Shown: positions 16,301 to 25,589, counted from the first letter of the stretch. The stretch: DNA of 64,000 nt from Bacillus canaveralius (GCF_002860125.1 NZ_PGVA01000001.1:124001-188000), one strand, 5' to 3'. Numbers and translations are program-made. Notes: generated by a model not told the origin, from the sequence alone.

Positions 16301-17695
16301 ATGAGTGGACAATCGGTAACGATCAGTACTGCAAAAGCTGCGACCGAATTTACGGTGAACAGAATGGCCTGTTATCATCGCGTGAAGGTTCTTGAGGTCA
16401 TAAGTCCCGGTAACGAGCCCATCTATCTGTTTTTCTATAAAAACCGCTTTATTCTTGGTAAGTCAACGAAAATATCCGACCATTCCCGTTTGAAAAAAGT
16501 TTTTACAGAAGGCATTATCTTTTCATCGCCCCATCCGCTTATTGATACGATGCTTCTTCAGCAGCATACCTTCCCATTGAAGTTGGAAAAACAGGTCCAG
16601 AACATGCTCCGAAAGCAATATTCTTCACAAGAAACTGCACTCATTCTCTCTTTTTTCGATTCCTTTATGCCAAAACACGCCATCATTGATACAATGAAAG
16701 CTTTCTTTTACGAATATCGACGCAATGGCCAGCTCCGCTTTGCTTATCAAATTCTCATGATTATTATTGATTTCGAACCGGAAAATACGTGGGCACAAGA
16801 ACTTTCCCACCATGTGTATTATCAAAAATATAAGCTCCTTTATGACAGGATAGATCCGGAACTGCATGCGAAAGATTCCCTTTATTCCGAGATGAATGCC
16901 TTTTATCAAAAGGAGAGCGAGCCCCATTTTGCTTATTTGCAGACGGTTTTATCGAAGGAAGCCAGATGGCATGACCTGCTCGTCCTATACATCGATCATT
17001 TCCGCACATCAAGCTGTCCTGAAGAAAAATATTATGACCAGTTTATACAATTAATTACTGCTCATCTGTCAGAAAAAGAGCGGTCTGTCTTGTTATCGGA
17101 TCCTTTTCTTAAAAAGGTTGTAAAAGGAAATCGGCTTCAGAAAGAAGTATTTGAAATGATGATTGATATCGGACAATTTGAAGATGCAATCAATCTGATC
17201 ACTGAACAGCCGCGTTCCAATATTACCGGGCCTCAGCAACAGCAGTTAGCCGAATTATTTGAAAAAAACTCTTTGAGCATCAAGAAATTACACTTGGAAA
17301 ACCTGCGCACATACCTGATTCATGAAACAAGCCATGTCAATTTGGAAAAGATACTCCAAGCGATTATTCCTCTATTATTAAGTGAAAACAGCATCTCCTA
17401 TGTCCATAATTGGCTCCAGCCTTTGTTGGAAATTGAAAATTCCATTCCGACCATGAAATTAATTACGTCGATGTTTATCATTCAAGATGATCCGGATAAG
17501 CAGTTTTCACTTGGCCAGTATTATCACAAATTTAAACAGTACGAGAAAGCGATAGAGTGCTTTACATGGGAAATGGAATTAAAACCCGACGATCCGAATC
17601 CTGTCCAGTGGTTGACAAAGGTTTACCGTGAACTCGGGATGGTTGAAGAATCGAATAATTACCTGTACATCTACTCCAATATGCAAAAAGCTTGA
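16301..17695 (+). CDS. Hypothetical TPR-like repeat protein
   Basis: 464 residues, no signal peptide or membrane span, mostly helical. ATG 16301 follows TATGGAGGGATCACG, a good ribosome binding site. Helical repeats are best seen near the C-terminus (SLGQYYHKFKQYEKAIECF, then LKPDDPNPVQWLTKVYRELG), a clear TPR pair at about residues 405-455, and similar but weaker pairs lie upstream (FAYQILMIIIDFEPENTW at about 150). The N-terminal 70 residues are beta-like. Proteins of this layout are usually scaffolds. I recognise no catalytic motif and no specific name. Monocistronic, between the gluconate relic and an exonuclease gene. Confidence 0.7.
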   Translation: MSGQSVTISTAKAATEFTVNRMACYHRVKVLEVISPGNEPIYLFFYKNRFILGKSTKISDHSRLKKVFTEGIIFSSPHPLIDTMLLQQHTFPLKLEKQVQNMLRKQYSSQETALILSFFDSFMPKHAIIDTMKAFFYEYRRNGQLRFAYQILMIIIDFEPENTWAQELSHHVYYQKYKLLYDRIDPELHAKDSLYSEMNAFYQKESEPHFAYLQTVLSKEARWHDLLVLYIDHFRTSSCPEEKYYDQFIQLITAHLSEKERSVLLSDPFLKKVVKGNRLQKEVFEMMIDIGQFEDAINLITEQPRSNITGPQQQQLAELFEKNSLSIKKLHLENLRTYLIHETSHVNLEKILQAIIPLLLSENSISYVHNWLQPLLEIENSIPTMKLITSMFIIQDDPDKQFSLGQYYHKFKQYEKAIECFTWEMELKPDDPNPVQWLTKVYRELGMVEESNNYLYIYSNMQKA

Positions 17696-17832
17696 ATCGG
17701 CAGGGTCGTCTTAATTTTAAAACGCAGTCACGGCTTTTAAAGAACAATTCCAGCATAAGCTTGCTAGAAATGATTTTTTTAAACACGTAATGATAAACAT
17801 ATTTTCAAAGTCACCCAAGCTGAAAAAGATTG

Positions 17833-17865
17833 GCAGAACAATTCTTTCAGTAGTTCTGCTATAAT
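17833..17865 (+). promoter_or_regulatory. Extended -10 promoter overlapped by an inverted repeat, for the exonuclease gene
   Basis: TGCTATAAT (17857-17865) is an extended -10 element. GCAGAAC (17833-17839) and GTTCTGC (17853-17859) form a 7-bp inverted repeat reaching into it, a possible operator. No good -35 is seen. Confidence 0.5.
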
Positions 17866-17902
17866 TTAGAAATAATAAAGATATAGAACAAGGGTGATGA
17901 TC

Positions 17903-18556
17903 TTGAATAAACAACTAAAGACCGGACTGGTGCTTGATGTTGAAACGACAGGACTTAGTCCAAAGTCAGATGAAATCATTGAGCTTGCTTTAAAGTTATT
18001 TTCTTATCGTGAGGATACAGGAGAGGTGCTTGAGATCATTGATGAGGCTTCTTTTCTAAGAGAGCCAATCTCAACATCTGCCCGGCAAAATTATGACCAA
18101 GCCTTTAAAATTCATGGTATCCCTTATCAATCGGTGATGGGCAAAAGCTTTTATGATGCGAAAGTGACATCATTTTTTTACAGGGCGGATACCGTACTGG
18201 CCCATAATGCATCCTTTGACAGGAGTTTTTTATACTGGATGTACCCGGAGGTTAACGATTTAGAATGGTATTGTACAATGAAAGGCGTTGCCTGGAAAGA
18301 CTATGGTTTTCCCAACAGCAAGCTTCTGACCCTATTAAAATCACATAGTATTACCAACTACCAGACACATAGGGCGTTAGATGATATTACATACTTAATG
18401 GAATTGCTTAAAAAGATAAGCCCTCAAGGAGCTCCATACCTTAAAGAGGTTCTGCAAAAGCGCCCGATGAGCAAGTATCAACCGGCTGGGGCCAAAAAAA
18501 GTTACAAGCGTTCACTTGCTATGGAGGAGAATGGCAGGCATGCAATAAATGAATAA
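17903..18556 (+). CDS. 3'-5' exonuclease, DEDDh (DnaQ/RNase T) family
   Basis: 217 residues from TTG 17903, preferred because AGGGTGA lies just upstream; ATG 17897 is the alternative. DEDDh motifs: Exo I VLDVETTGLSPKSDEIIE (Asp and Glu), Exo II HNASFDRSFL (Asp), Exo III HRALDDITYLMELL (His and Asp). The family hydrolyses DNA or RNA from the 3' end with two metals and serves proofreading, repair or RNA trimming. The protein is a stand-alone nuclease with a short basic tail (KRPMSKYQPAGAKKSYKRS), not fused to helicase or polymerase. Context gives no pathway. A small GTGCT/AGCAT hairpin with a T run at about 18656-18677 may terminate it. Confidence 0.88.
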   Translation: MNKQLKTGLVLDVETTGLSPKSDEIIELALKLFSYREDTGEVLEIIDEASFLREPISTSARQNYDQAFKIHGIPYQSVMGKSFYDAKVTSFFYRADTVLAHNASFDRSFLYWMYPEVNDLEWYCTMKGVAWKDYGFPNSKLLTLLKSHSITNYQTHRALDDITYLMELLKKISPQGAPYLKEVLQKRPMSKYQPAGAKKSYKRSLAMEENGRHAINE

Positions 18557-18700
18557 CTATTCATAATAATGTAACTTTTTGCAAACTATGTATGATGAGG
18601 CTCCTTCACTTTAAGGTCGGAAGTGGGGGAGTGTTGCATTAAATAGGAGCTGTTAAGTGCTTAGAGCATTTTTTTGTTGAACTAAAATTTGATACGAAAG

Positions 18701-19111
18701 CTATTTATAAAAGCTAAGAATTGTTTTTGTGAATCGAGTAAAATCGTCAAGGTGAAGCTCGATTACTTTTTGAAGAATATTCAGTTGAATAGTTCGATAG
18801 TCATGTACAGCGATATTTCTAAATCCAACCATTGCTTTCATTTGTCTGCTTAATTCATCATTAATAATTTTTTGTGAGTGCAGAATGTCAAAAGCATCTC
18901 TGCTTGATTGCGGCAAACCAAGCCCTTCTGTGGCAATGATGTGCATGGCGATATCAATACAAGCTTCGCAGGATCTTTGAATATTGAGGATGATCGAGTC
19001 CTGCTTTGTAAAATTGTTTAGATTGTCCGGGTTGTCTTTATATTCTTCACGAACCCTCTTTATACAACGTTCAATAATACTGACTTTATTAAGGATGACA
19101 TCATTTTTCAT
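18701..19111 (-). CDS. hepT: HepT-like ribonuclease toxin (HEPN, DUF86)
   Basis: 136-137 residues. The start at 19111 (MKNDVILNKVSIIERC) gives the family's usual length; the open frame extends 21 codons further upstream inside mntA without family similarity. The HEPN RNase motif R-x4-H-x-Y is intact as RNIAVHDY near the C-terminus, preceded by a helical DUF86 pattern (SIIERCIKRVREEY; QRSCEACIDIAMHIIATEGL). In characterised pairs HepT is an RNase that is silenced when MntA adds AMP groups to the tyrosine of this motif. It overlaps mntA by 11 bp, antitoxin first. Confidence 0.9.
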   Translation of the reverse strand: MKNDVILNKVSIIERCIKRVREEYKDNPDNLNNFTKQDSIILNIQRSCEACIDIAMHIIATEGLGLPQSSRDAFDILHSQKIINDELSRQMKAMVGFRNIAVHDYRTIQLNILQKVIELHLDDFTRFTKTILSFYK

Positions 19112-19505
19112 AGATAATCCCGCTTTCAAAAATTTTATCCAATATAACCTGCCGTTCTTCGTTGAGCTTTGCATACATTTTTAAAGTCTTCATCTCGAAC
19201 GCTCTTTTTGCAGCTTCATCAGCACAATAAATCGTTTTTCCCGTTGTAATAATTTGAGCTTGAAAGACGGTGGACGACCGGGACAAATCAATAAGGTCAA
19301 CATCCCTTTTCGCATGATCAGCGAGCTGCTGAGAGAGAATAAATAAATCGTATGGTGTAACTGACTTATTGCTAAAAAAAGCAATATCGAGATCGCTATT
19401 TTGGTTTGCTATTCCTTTCGCTGCCGAACCGAATAGGATAACAAAAACTGGTTCAAGTTCCGTCACCAAAGTGTTTATGATTTTCTTACATATCAGTTCG
19501 CTCAC
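19101..19505 (-). CDS. mntA: MntA-like nucleotidyltransferase antitoxin
   Basis: 134 residues from GTG 19505, favoured because GGAG lies 8 nt upstream; GTG 19514 is possible. Minimal nucleotidyltransferase (pol-beta fold) with the hallmark G-S-x9-D-x-D motif as GSAAKGIANQNSDLDIAF and a third acidic strand DVDLIDLS. MntA AMPylates its partner HepT and so neutralises the toxin. The Ser at the GS motif and both Asp residues are present, so the enzyme should be active. Stand-alone two-gene module on the minus strand between the exonuclease and catR genes; such modules are often mobile or defence-linked. Confidence 0.9.
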   Translation of the reverse strand: MSELICKKIINTLVTELEPVFVILFGSAAKGIANQNSDLDIAFFSNKSVTPYDLFILSQQLADHAKRDVDLIDLSRSSTVFQAQIITTGKTIYCADEAAKRAFEMKTLKMYAKLNEERQVILDKIFESGIIYEK

Positions 19506-19633
19506 CTCAATCACTCCAACTCGTTATTTCCTAGTTAAACTTAATTTTAAACAAGAAATTAAGGTTTTAAAATCTTTTTTTAAAAGATCATATAGAAAAT
19601 TGAATTAAAGAAGATAATAGATGTTCCTCGAAC

Positions 19634-19667
19634 AAAAAAGCCGACTGTCCCAGACACAATCGGCTTT
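19634..19667 (-). terminator. Intrinsic terminator of the HxlR regulator gene
   Basis: On the minus strand AAAGCCGA (19667-19660) pairs with TCGGCTTT (19644-19637), followed by a T run. The regulator's stop codon lies at the foot of the stem. Confidence 0.85.
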
Positions 19668-19998
19668 AATCATTCTTTGCTGTGCTGTCAGTTTCCAGCC
19701 ATGTTTGGGACCATTTTTCTATTTCCCTCATCAGAGGTTCCAGAGATAAACCTTTTTCGGTCAAAGAGTATTCGATTCGAACAGGAGTTTCTGGAAAAAC
19801 TTCGCGGTTCACGATCCCCTGATTCTCCAATTCCTTTAACCTTTCTGAAAGCAGTCTTCCGCTCACGCCAATCGCAGATTCGATCGTACAAAAACGCTGT
19901 GGACCCGACAGCATTTGGTAAATGATCAGCCCTGTCCATCGCTGGCTTAAAATACTCATCGCTTTTTCAAACCTCGGGCAAAGTGCAGTTGTATTCAT
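19666..19998 (-). CDS. HxlR/DUF24-family transcriptional regulator (CatR/YodB-like)
   Basis: 110 residues from ATG 19998, chosen for GGGAGG 9 nt upstream (the frame extends 18 codons further). Winged-helix HxlR pattern: CPRFEKAMSILSQRWTGLII, then the recognition part SGRLLSERLKELENQGIV and wing R-I-E-Y-S-L-T-E-K-G. Cys at position 7 of the protein (TTALCPRF) is the conserved redox/quinone-sensing cysteine in this family: B. subtilis YodB and CatR (YvaP) are inactivated by quinones or diamide. It is divergent from a catechol dioxygenase-like gene with a strong promoter between, the same arrangement of function as CatR controlling catDE, so it is probably the repressor of that gene. Confidence 0.85.
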   Translation of the reverse strand: MNTTALCPRFEKAMSILSQRWTGLIIYQMLSGPQRFCTIESAIGVSGRLLSERLKELENQGIVNREVFPETPVRIEYSLTEKGLSLEPLMREIEKWSQTWLETDSTAKND

Positions 19999-20073
19999 GT
20001 CTTCCATCCTCCCGTTGTTAATAGTATATCCTATTGTGAAAAATAATAACATTATTTTATACCATTAAGTTAC

Positions 20074-20118
20074 TTGACATTATTAAATTACAAAAATATA
20101 ATTACTTACATAAAGTAA
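20074..20118 (+). promoter_or_regulatory. Perfect sigma-A promoter with overlapping operator-like palindrome
   Basis: TTGACA (20074-20079), a 17-bp spacer and TATAAT (20097-20102) are the full consensus. TTACTT-N5-AAGTAA (20102-20118) overlaps the end of the -10 and the predicted start point, where an HxlR/DUF24 repressor would bind; a related AAGTTACTT half lies at 20067-20075. It drives the dioxygenase gene. Confidence 0.8.
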
Positions 20119-20214
20119 CTAACTTTATTGTTGAGAAAAATAAGGAAAAGGAAACAATAAGCAAGAATGTAGTATATGTTAGTTGGAATGAATATTTATA
20201 CATGGGAGGGTTTT

Positions 20215-21066
20215 ATGGAATTTCATCGCCAGCCACACACATTCGTTCGTCAAGTTGACCTAAAAGTAGAGAATTTGGAGCGGTCTTTAAATTTTTATCA
20301 AAACGTGATTGGGTTTCGCGTCTTGGAGCAATCAGCCGGAAAAGCGATATTAACAGCAGACGGGCGAACTCCCCTGTTGTCGATCGAACAGCCGGAAAAT
20401 GTGGTTCCGAAACAGCCACGCACTACAGGTTTATACCATTACGCACTGTTGCTCCCGAAACGGTCCGATTTAGCAGCGGTTTTAAAGCACTTTATCAAAC
20501 ACGGTTATCCATTGCAAGGAGCTTCTGATCATCTTGTCAGTGAAGCGCTATATTTAGTAGACCCGGATGGAAATGGGATTGAGATTTATACTGATCGGCC
20601 TGCTTCAACATGGGATTGGCACAATGGTGAAGTAGTGATGGCAACCGAACGGTTAGACGCAGAAGACCTTCTTGCGGAGGGGAACGGTCAAGAGTGGAAC
20701 GGTCTTCCTGAAAGAACATTGATGGGGCATATCCATTTGCATGTAGCCGAATTACAAAAAACTGAAGAGTTTTATATTCAGGGTTTGGGATTTGATATCG
20801 CAACCCGTTACGGAAATCAGGCATTGTTTATCTCTACCGGCGGATATCATCATCACATCGGATTAAATACATGGAACGGAGTGGGGGCACCGGCGCCTGC
20901 TGATAACAGTGTTGGATTGAATTGGTTTTCTTTAGTGCTGCCGAACGAACAAGCTAGAAAAGAAGTAGTCGAGCAGCTCCATAAAATGGGTGCCTTGGTT
21001 CAAGAAAAGAGTGGTGTCTTCATAACAGAGGATCCATCCGGAAATCGCATTCAGTTATTAGTTTGA
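20215..21066 (+). CDS. Catechol-2,3-dioxygenase-like extradiol dioxygenase (CatE-like)
   Basis: 283 residues from ATG 20215 after GGGAGGGTTTT; B. subtilis CatE (YfiE) has 285. Two tandem glyoxalase/VOC repeats: N-terminal (RQVDLKVENLERSLNFYQNV to GIEIYTDRPASTWDW) and C-terminal (MGHIHLHVAELQKTEEFYIQ to ITEDPSGNRIQLLV). The metal ligands of type I extradiol enzymes appear as the His in MGHIHLHV, a His in the YHHHIGLNTW strand, and Glu or Gln in the last strand; here the final position reads NRIQLL, so the third ligand is not certain. The family opens catechols meta to the hydroxyls and detoxifies quinone precursors. Divergent from the HxlR regulator. Confidence 0.85.
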   Translation: MEFHRQPHTFVRQVDLKVENLERSLNFYQNVIGFRVLEQSAGKAILTADGRTPLLSIEQPENVVPKQPRTTGLYHYALLLPKRSDLAAVLKHFIKHGYPLQGASDHLVSEALYLVDPDGNGIEIYTDRPASTWDWHNGEVVMATERLDAEDLLAEGNGQEWNGLPERTLMGHIHLHVAELQKTEEFYIQGLGFDIATRYGNQALFISTGGYHHHIGLNTWNGVGAPAPADNSVGLNWFSLVLPNEQARKEVVEQLHKMGALVQEKSGVFITEDPSGNRIQLLV

Positions 21067-21088
21067 AACTTTCAAAAGTATAAAAAGC

Positions 21089-21123
21089 AAGAGGCGCTGC
21101 CGTAAAGGCTCCGCCTCTTTTCT
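21089..21123. terminator. Bidirectional terminator between the convergent dioxygenase and glnS genes
   Basis: AAGAGGCG (21089-21096) pairs with CGCCTCTT (21112-21119); T-rich tracts lie on both sides. Confidence 0.75.
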
Positions 21124-21127
21124 TGGT

Positions 21128-22798
21128 TTAAAGCTTAAACGAACTTTTCAACGATACGATCAGGTTGAAAACTGCTTTTCCTTCTGTTGAAAGCTTTGGA
21201 TCGACATTAAAGTAGCCGTGCCTGAAAAATTGGAATTTATCATGCGGCTTGACATCTTTCATGTTTGGTTCGATAAACCCCTGCACGATCTGCAAGGAAT
21301 TATCGTTCACGTAATCAAGGAACGTTTTCTCTTCCATGCTATCAACATCTTCATTTTCGTTTGTATCCGCATCGAGAATCAATGGCTCATACAGCCGGAA
21401 CTCCGCGGGAATGGCTTGAGTTGCGTCAACCCAGTGCAGCGTTCCTTTCACTTTTCGGCCGGTAAAGCCTGTCCCGCTTTTTGTTTCGGGATCGTACGTG
21501 CAGCGCAGCTCAATCACTTCGCCGTTCTCGTCCTTGATAACTTCCTCACATTTGATGAAGTAGGCATGCTTTAAGCGTACTTCATTGCCGGGGAAAAGAC
21601 GGAAATACTTTTTCGGAGGATTTTCCATGAAGTCATCCTGCTCGATATAGATTTCTCGTGAAAAAGGGATTTGGCGCATTCCCATGTCCGGATTCTCCGG
21701 ATTGATTTCGGCATCAAGCATTTCGACCTGGCCCTCAGGATAATTGGTAATGACGACTTTTAAAGGCCGTAAAATTCCCATCGTTCTTGGCGCTTTCAGT
21801 TTTAAATCTTCTCTAATAAAATGTTCAAGCATCGCAGAATCAACTATTCCAAACCCTTTTGAAACACCTGTTGCTTGAATAAACTCGCGAATCGCTTCCG
21901 GGGTATAGCCTCTTCGTCTTAAGCCGGAGAGCGTCGGCATTCTTGGATCATCCCAGCCGTCGACAAATTCTTCCTCAACGAGCTGCTTTAGCTTTCGTTT
22001 GCTCATCACCGTGTTTGTCAGGTTTAGCCGGCCGAATTCAATTTGCTGTGGCTTGTTTTCCATTTCGCACTCTGCAACGACCCAATTATAAAGCGGGCGT
22101 TGATCCTCAAATTCGGTTGTACAAAGAGAATGCGTGACGCCTTCAATAGCATCCTCAAGCGGGTGGGCAAACCCGTACATCGGATAGATACACCATTTGT
22201 CACCAGTGTTGTGGTGTGTCGCATGGGAAACCCGGTATATGACGGGATCGCGCAAATTAACGTTCGGTGAAGACATATCAATTTTTGCGCGCAGCACCTT
22301 TTTACCGTTTTCAAACTCGCCGTTGCGCATTCTTTCGAATAAATCCAAGTTCTCTTCAATCGAACGATTTCGATAAGGACTGTCTTTTCCAGGCTCTGTT
22401 AATGTGCCGCGGTATTGACGGATTTCATCGGGCGTTAAGTCATCCACATATGCTTTTCCCTTGTTAATTAACAGGACAGCCCTGTTGTACATTTCTTCGA
22501 AATAGTCGGAGGCAAAGCGCAGTTCATCCCATTCATAGCCAAGCCATTTGACATCTTCTTTAATTGAGTCAACATATTCCTGGTCTTCTTTTAATGGGTT
22601 GGTGTCATCAAAACGCAAATTGGTTTTCCCGTTAAAATCATCGGCGAGGCCAAAATTAATGACGATCGACTTCGCGTGGCCAATGTGAAGGTAACCGTTC
22701 GGCTCCGGCGGAAAACGGGTGACAACTTTGTCGCGTTTCCCTGTTTCCAAATCCTCTTGAATAATGGTCCGAATAAAGTTTGACGAGTTTTGTTCCAA
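21128..22798 (-). CDS. glnS: Glutamine--tRNA ligase
   Basis: 556 residues, the normal length for bacterial GlnRS. Starts with TTG 22798 after AAAGAAAGG. Class I features: [16 protein letters not shown] (HIGH at 38-41), GlnRS-type [18 protein letters not shown], and [10 protein letters not shown] (MSKR 265-268). The C-terminal half is the two-domain beta-barrel anticodon-binding part ([37 protein letters not shown]). It charges tRNA-Gln directly with glutamine. Most Bacillaceae lack GlnRS and make Gln-tRNA via GluRS and the GatCAB amidotransferase, so the gene was probably acquired by transfer. No T-box leader is visible upstream. It faces the dioxygenase gene across a shared terminator. Confidence 0.96.
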   Translation of the reverse strand: MEQNSSNFIRTIIQEDLETGKRDKVVTRFPPEPNGYLHIGHAKSIVINFGLADDFNGKTNLRFDDTNPLKEDQEYVDSIKEDVKWLGYEWDELRFASDYFEEMYNRAVLLINKGKAYVDDLTPDEIRQYRGTLTEPGKDSPYRNRSIEENLDLFERMRNGEFENGKKVLRAKIDMSSPNVNLRDPVIYRVSHATHHNTGDKWCIYPMYGFAHPLEDAIEGVTHSLCTTEFEDQRPLYNWVVAECEMENKPQQIEFGRLNLTNTVMSKRKLKQLVEEEFVDGWDDPRMPTLSGLRRRGYTPEAIREFIQATGVSKGFGIVDSAMLEHFIREDLKLKAPRTMGILRPLKVVITNYPEGQVEMLDAEINPENPDMGMRQIPFSREIYIEQDDFMENPPKKYFRLFPGNEVRLKHAYFIKCEEVIKDENGEVIELRCTYDPETKSGTGFTGRKVKGTLHWVDATQAIPAEFRLYEPLILDADTNENEDVDSMEEKTFLDYVNDNSLQIVQGFIEPNMKDVKPHDKFQFFRHGYFNVDPKLSTEGKAVFNLIVSLKSSFKL

Positions 22799-23503
22799 AC
22801 AGTATCAGCCTTTCTTTTTATGTAAGTTATCTCTTATTTTAAAGGTATCCCTTATATATTTCCATAGAACTATATACTACTCATAAAAGAACATAAATTC
22901 AAGCGTGTTGCAGACAATACGCAAGAAAATGGAGTTGTGATCGCCTGCTTTACGAACAATAGGGGTCAAGAATAAAGAGTTATCGCAAAAAATAATTTTA
23001 ATATAGTTAAACTGTGTATTTCCGACGTGGAAAAATGAAAATGCTTTCTTTAAAAATGGATGGAAGACGATCCCTTTTACAACATAATTCGCTACTTTTA
23101 AAGGTTCGCGTATATGTAAAAAGTTCGGTTTTAGCTTTTGCTTAAAAATTTCCTAATAAAACAAATTAATAGAATGCTAACAAGATTAATATGTTGCGAC
23201 AACTTACATTATTACTTTAAAGCGTTTATGCTTTTACTTATAAAAATCGTTTAAAAAGTTTTGTTTTTACATTTAAATCCGAACATTACATAATCTTTTT
23301 CATGTAAATTGCACCAGTTTAATATGTCGAAATATAGGGTAATTAACTGTTTTTTTATGATCTTAGGAACATTATCTTATTTTTTAGTTTTCTTTATATT
23401 GAAAAAATTACTTCTTAACGGTATACTGACATTCATAAAGTAATAACTAAGTGATTAGTAGAACTTTAGATAAAGAGAATTGAAGTTGAGGTGACAGACA
23501 TAA
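22799..23503. other. 700-bp AT-rich divergent intergenic region (glnS / app operon)
   Basis: Between divergent glnS and the app operon. Apart from the app promoter at 23399-23427 I see no gene, no T-box (no AGGGTGG-type antiterminator box) and no riboswitch. The long spacer may hold regulator sites for the peptide transporter. Confidence 0.5.
23399..23427 (+). promoter_or_regulatory. Sigma-A promoter of the app-type operon
   Basis: TTGAAA (23399-23404), 17-bp spacer, TATACT (23422-23427), about 75 bp before the first start codon. Confidence 0.7.
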
Positions 23504-24475
23504 ATGGCTCAAAATGCATTATTAAATGTTGAGGGGTTAAAGACATATTTTGATTTGGACAAAAAGTTGATAGCCAAGGCGGTCGACGGTGTTGACTTTT
23601 CAATAAATCCCGGCGAGACAGTAGCCCTCGTTGGAGAATCAGGCAGCGGAAAAAGTATTACATCGCTGTCGATCATGAAGCTGGTCAACAAACCAGGAAA
23701 AATCAAAGAAGGAAAAATCTTATTTGGCGGCAAAGACCTTGTCAGCCTGTCCGATAAAGAAATGTCAACAGTGCGCGGCAGTGAAATCGGGATGATTTTC
23801 CAGGAGCCGATGACTGCGTTAAACCCGGTATTTACAATTGGCAACCAAATTGTCGAAACATTGATAAGACATAAAAAATTGACAAAAAAACAAGCGTATC
23901 AAAGAGGGGTAGAACTTTTAAGGATTGTTGGCTTTCCAAGAGCGGAAGAAACGATGAAGGAATATCCGCACCAGCTGTCCGGCGGAATGAGGCAGAGGGC
24001 GATGATCGCGATCGCAATTTCGTGTGATCCAAAATTATTAATTGCGGACGAGCCGACAACTGCACTTGATGTAACAATTCAAGCCCAGATTCTCGATCTT
24101 TTGGACGAGATGAAGAAGAAGTTTAATATGGCAGTCTTGTTGATTACGCATGACCTCGGTGTGGTCGCAGAATATGCAGACCGGGTGATGGTGATGTATG
24201 GCGGGCAAATCGTCGAAGAAACGACTGTTGAAAGGCTATTTGAGGAGCCAAAGCACCCTTATACAAGCGGATTGCTTGAAAGCTTGCCAGCCCTGGATAA
24301 AGACGTTGACAGACTGGGATCCATTAAAGGCACAGTTCCACCTGCATATAACTTTCCTGTTGGCTGCCGCTTTTCCGACCGCTGTCCGCATGTGATGGAC
24401 AAATGCCGGCAGGCCAACCCGGACCTTTATGCAACAGAACCGGGCCACAACGTGCGTTGCTATCTATATGAATAG
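23504..24475 (+). CDS. appD: Oligopeptide ABC transporter ATP-binding protein (AppD/OppD type)
   Basis: 323 residues. Walker A GESGSGKS (about 47-54), signature QLSGGMRQRAMIA, Walker B LLIADEPTTALDVT and the H-loop LITHDLGVVAE. The C-terminal oligopeptide/dipeptide extension has the cysteine cluster CRFSDRCPHVMDKC typical of OppD/DppD, which binds an iron-sulfur centre in some members. Starts at ATG 23504 after GAGGTGACAGACATAA. First gene of a D-F-A-B-C order operon, which matches the B. subtilis app operon rather than opp (A-B-C-D-F) or dpp. With OppF it energises peptide import. Confidence 0.93.
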   Translation: MAQNALLNVEGLKTYFDLDKKLIAKAVDGVDFSINPGETVALVGESGSGKSITSLSIMKLVNKPGKIKEGKILFGGKDLVSLSDKEMSTVRGSEIGMIFQEPMTALNPVFTIGNQIVETLIRHKKLTKKQAYQRGVELLRIVGFPRAEETMKEYPHQLSGGMRQRAMIAIAISCDPKLLIADEPTTALDVTIQAQILDLLDEMKKKFNMAVLLITHDLGVVAEYADRVMVMYGGQIVEETTVERLFEEPKHPYTSGLLESLPALDKDVDRLGSIKGTVPPAYNFPVGCRFSDRCPHVMDKCRQANPDLYATEPGHNVRCYLYE

Positions 24476-24490
24476 AAGGGGGCTTAATAC

Positions 24491-25498
24491 GTGTCAGTTA
24501 CAGAAAAAGAGATAAAAACAGAGACAAAGCATGACTTGATCATGCAGGCTAAAAACATCAAGAAGTACTTCCCGATCAAGGGGGGGATTATAAGACAAAC
24601 AGTCGGCCACGTAAAAGCGGTTGATGATGTGTCGCTTGATATTCGAAGAGGCGAAACGCTTGGAGTTGTAGGTGAATCGGGTTCGGGAAAGTCGACTCTT
24701 GGCCGGGTGCTTCTGCGTTTGCTCGATCCGACCGAAGGGCAAATCATTTTTAATAATGATGATATAACCACATTGGGGAACCGGAAGATGCGCCCTTACC
24801 GCCGGGATATGCAAATGATTTTCCAGGATCCATTTGCTTCACTAAATCCGAAAATGAGTGTCGGTGAGCTGATTGAGGAACCTTTGCTCGTTCAAACAAA
24901 CAAAAGCAAAAGCGAGCGTAAAGAAATAGCAAGCAGCTTGCTTGAAAAAGTAGGGCTTCGCCCCGATGCAAGGCATAAATACCCCCATGAGTTTTCTGGA
25001 GGCCAGCGCCAGCGGATCAGTATTGCCAGGGCACTTACCCTTAATCCAAAGTTCATCATTGGTGATGAACCGGTTTCAGCACTTGACGTGTCGATTCAAG
25101 CCCAGGTTCTTAACTTAATGGCCGATCTTCAGGATGAGTTTGATCTAACATATTTGTTTATTGCCCATGATTTGAGTGTCGTTAAACATATCAGTGACCG
25201 GGTAGCGGTTATGTATCTGGGACGTATTGCTGAAATATCTCCCAAGAAAGATCTTTATGAAACTCCGCTTCATCCTTATACTCAGGCATTGCTATCGTCT
25301 GTACCGACTATCGACGTCCGCAAGCGCAGGGAGAAAATTATTTTGAAAGGGGATTTGCCAAGTCCGTCAAATCCTCCATCAGGCTGTACATTTCGGACTC
25401 GTTGTCCACATGCCCACGAACGCTGTGCAGTTGATCGTCCGGAATTAATTGATGTTGGCAACGATCATTTGGTTGCGTGCCATTTGTACGATAAATAA
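24491..25498 (+). CDS. appF: Oligopeptide ABC transporter ATP-binding protein (AppF/OppF type)
   Basis: 335 residues, 15 bp after appD. GTG start at 24491 after GAAGGGGGCTTAATAC. Walker [10 protein letters not shown], signature [16 protein letters not shown], Walker [16 protein letters not shown]-loop [11 protein letters not shown], and a C-terminal peptide-transporter tail with [14 protein letters not shown]. It pairs with AppD as the second nucleotide-binding subunit. Family assignment is certain; the app naming rests on gene order. Confidence 0.93.
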   Translation: MSVTEKEIKTETKHDLIMQAKNIKKYFPIKGGIIRQTVGHVKAVDDVSLDIRRGETLGVVGESGSGKSTLGRVLLRLLDPTEGQIIFNNDDITTLGNRKMRPYRRDMQMIFQDPFASLNPKMSVGELIEEPLLVQTNKSKSERKEIASSLLEKVGLRPDARHKYPHEFSGGQRQRISIARALTLNPKFIIGDEPVSALDVSIQAQVLNLMADLQDEFDLTYLFIAHDLSVVKHISDRVAVMYLGRIAEISPKKDLYETPLHPYTQALLSSVPTIDVRKRREKIILKGDLPSPSNPPSGCTFRTRCPHAHERCAVDRPELIDVGNDHLVACHLYDK

Positions 25499-25589
25499 TC
25501 CAAATCAACTGTTCTGTAAGGAGGTGGTGCTGAACGGAGAGATTGATGTTCCACCATGTAAAACCGAAAATTTAAAAGGGGTGAATATT

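Noticed and set aside
22799-23000. T-box leader for glnS
   Set aside because: No AGGGTGG-type T-box sequence, no specifier loop architecture and no terminator between it and glnS.
25449-25589. Upstream extension of the appA reading frame
   Set aside because: It overlaps appF, and the ribosome binding site and signal peptide both point to TTG 25590.
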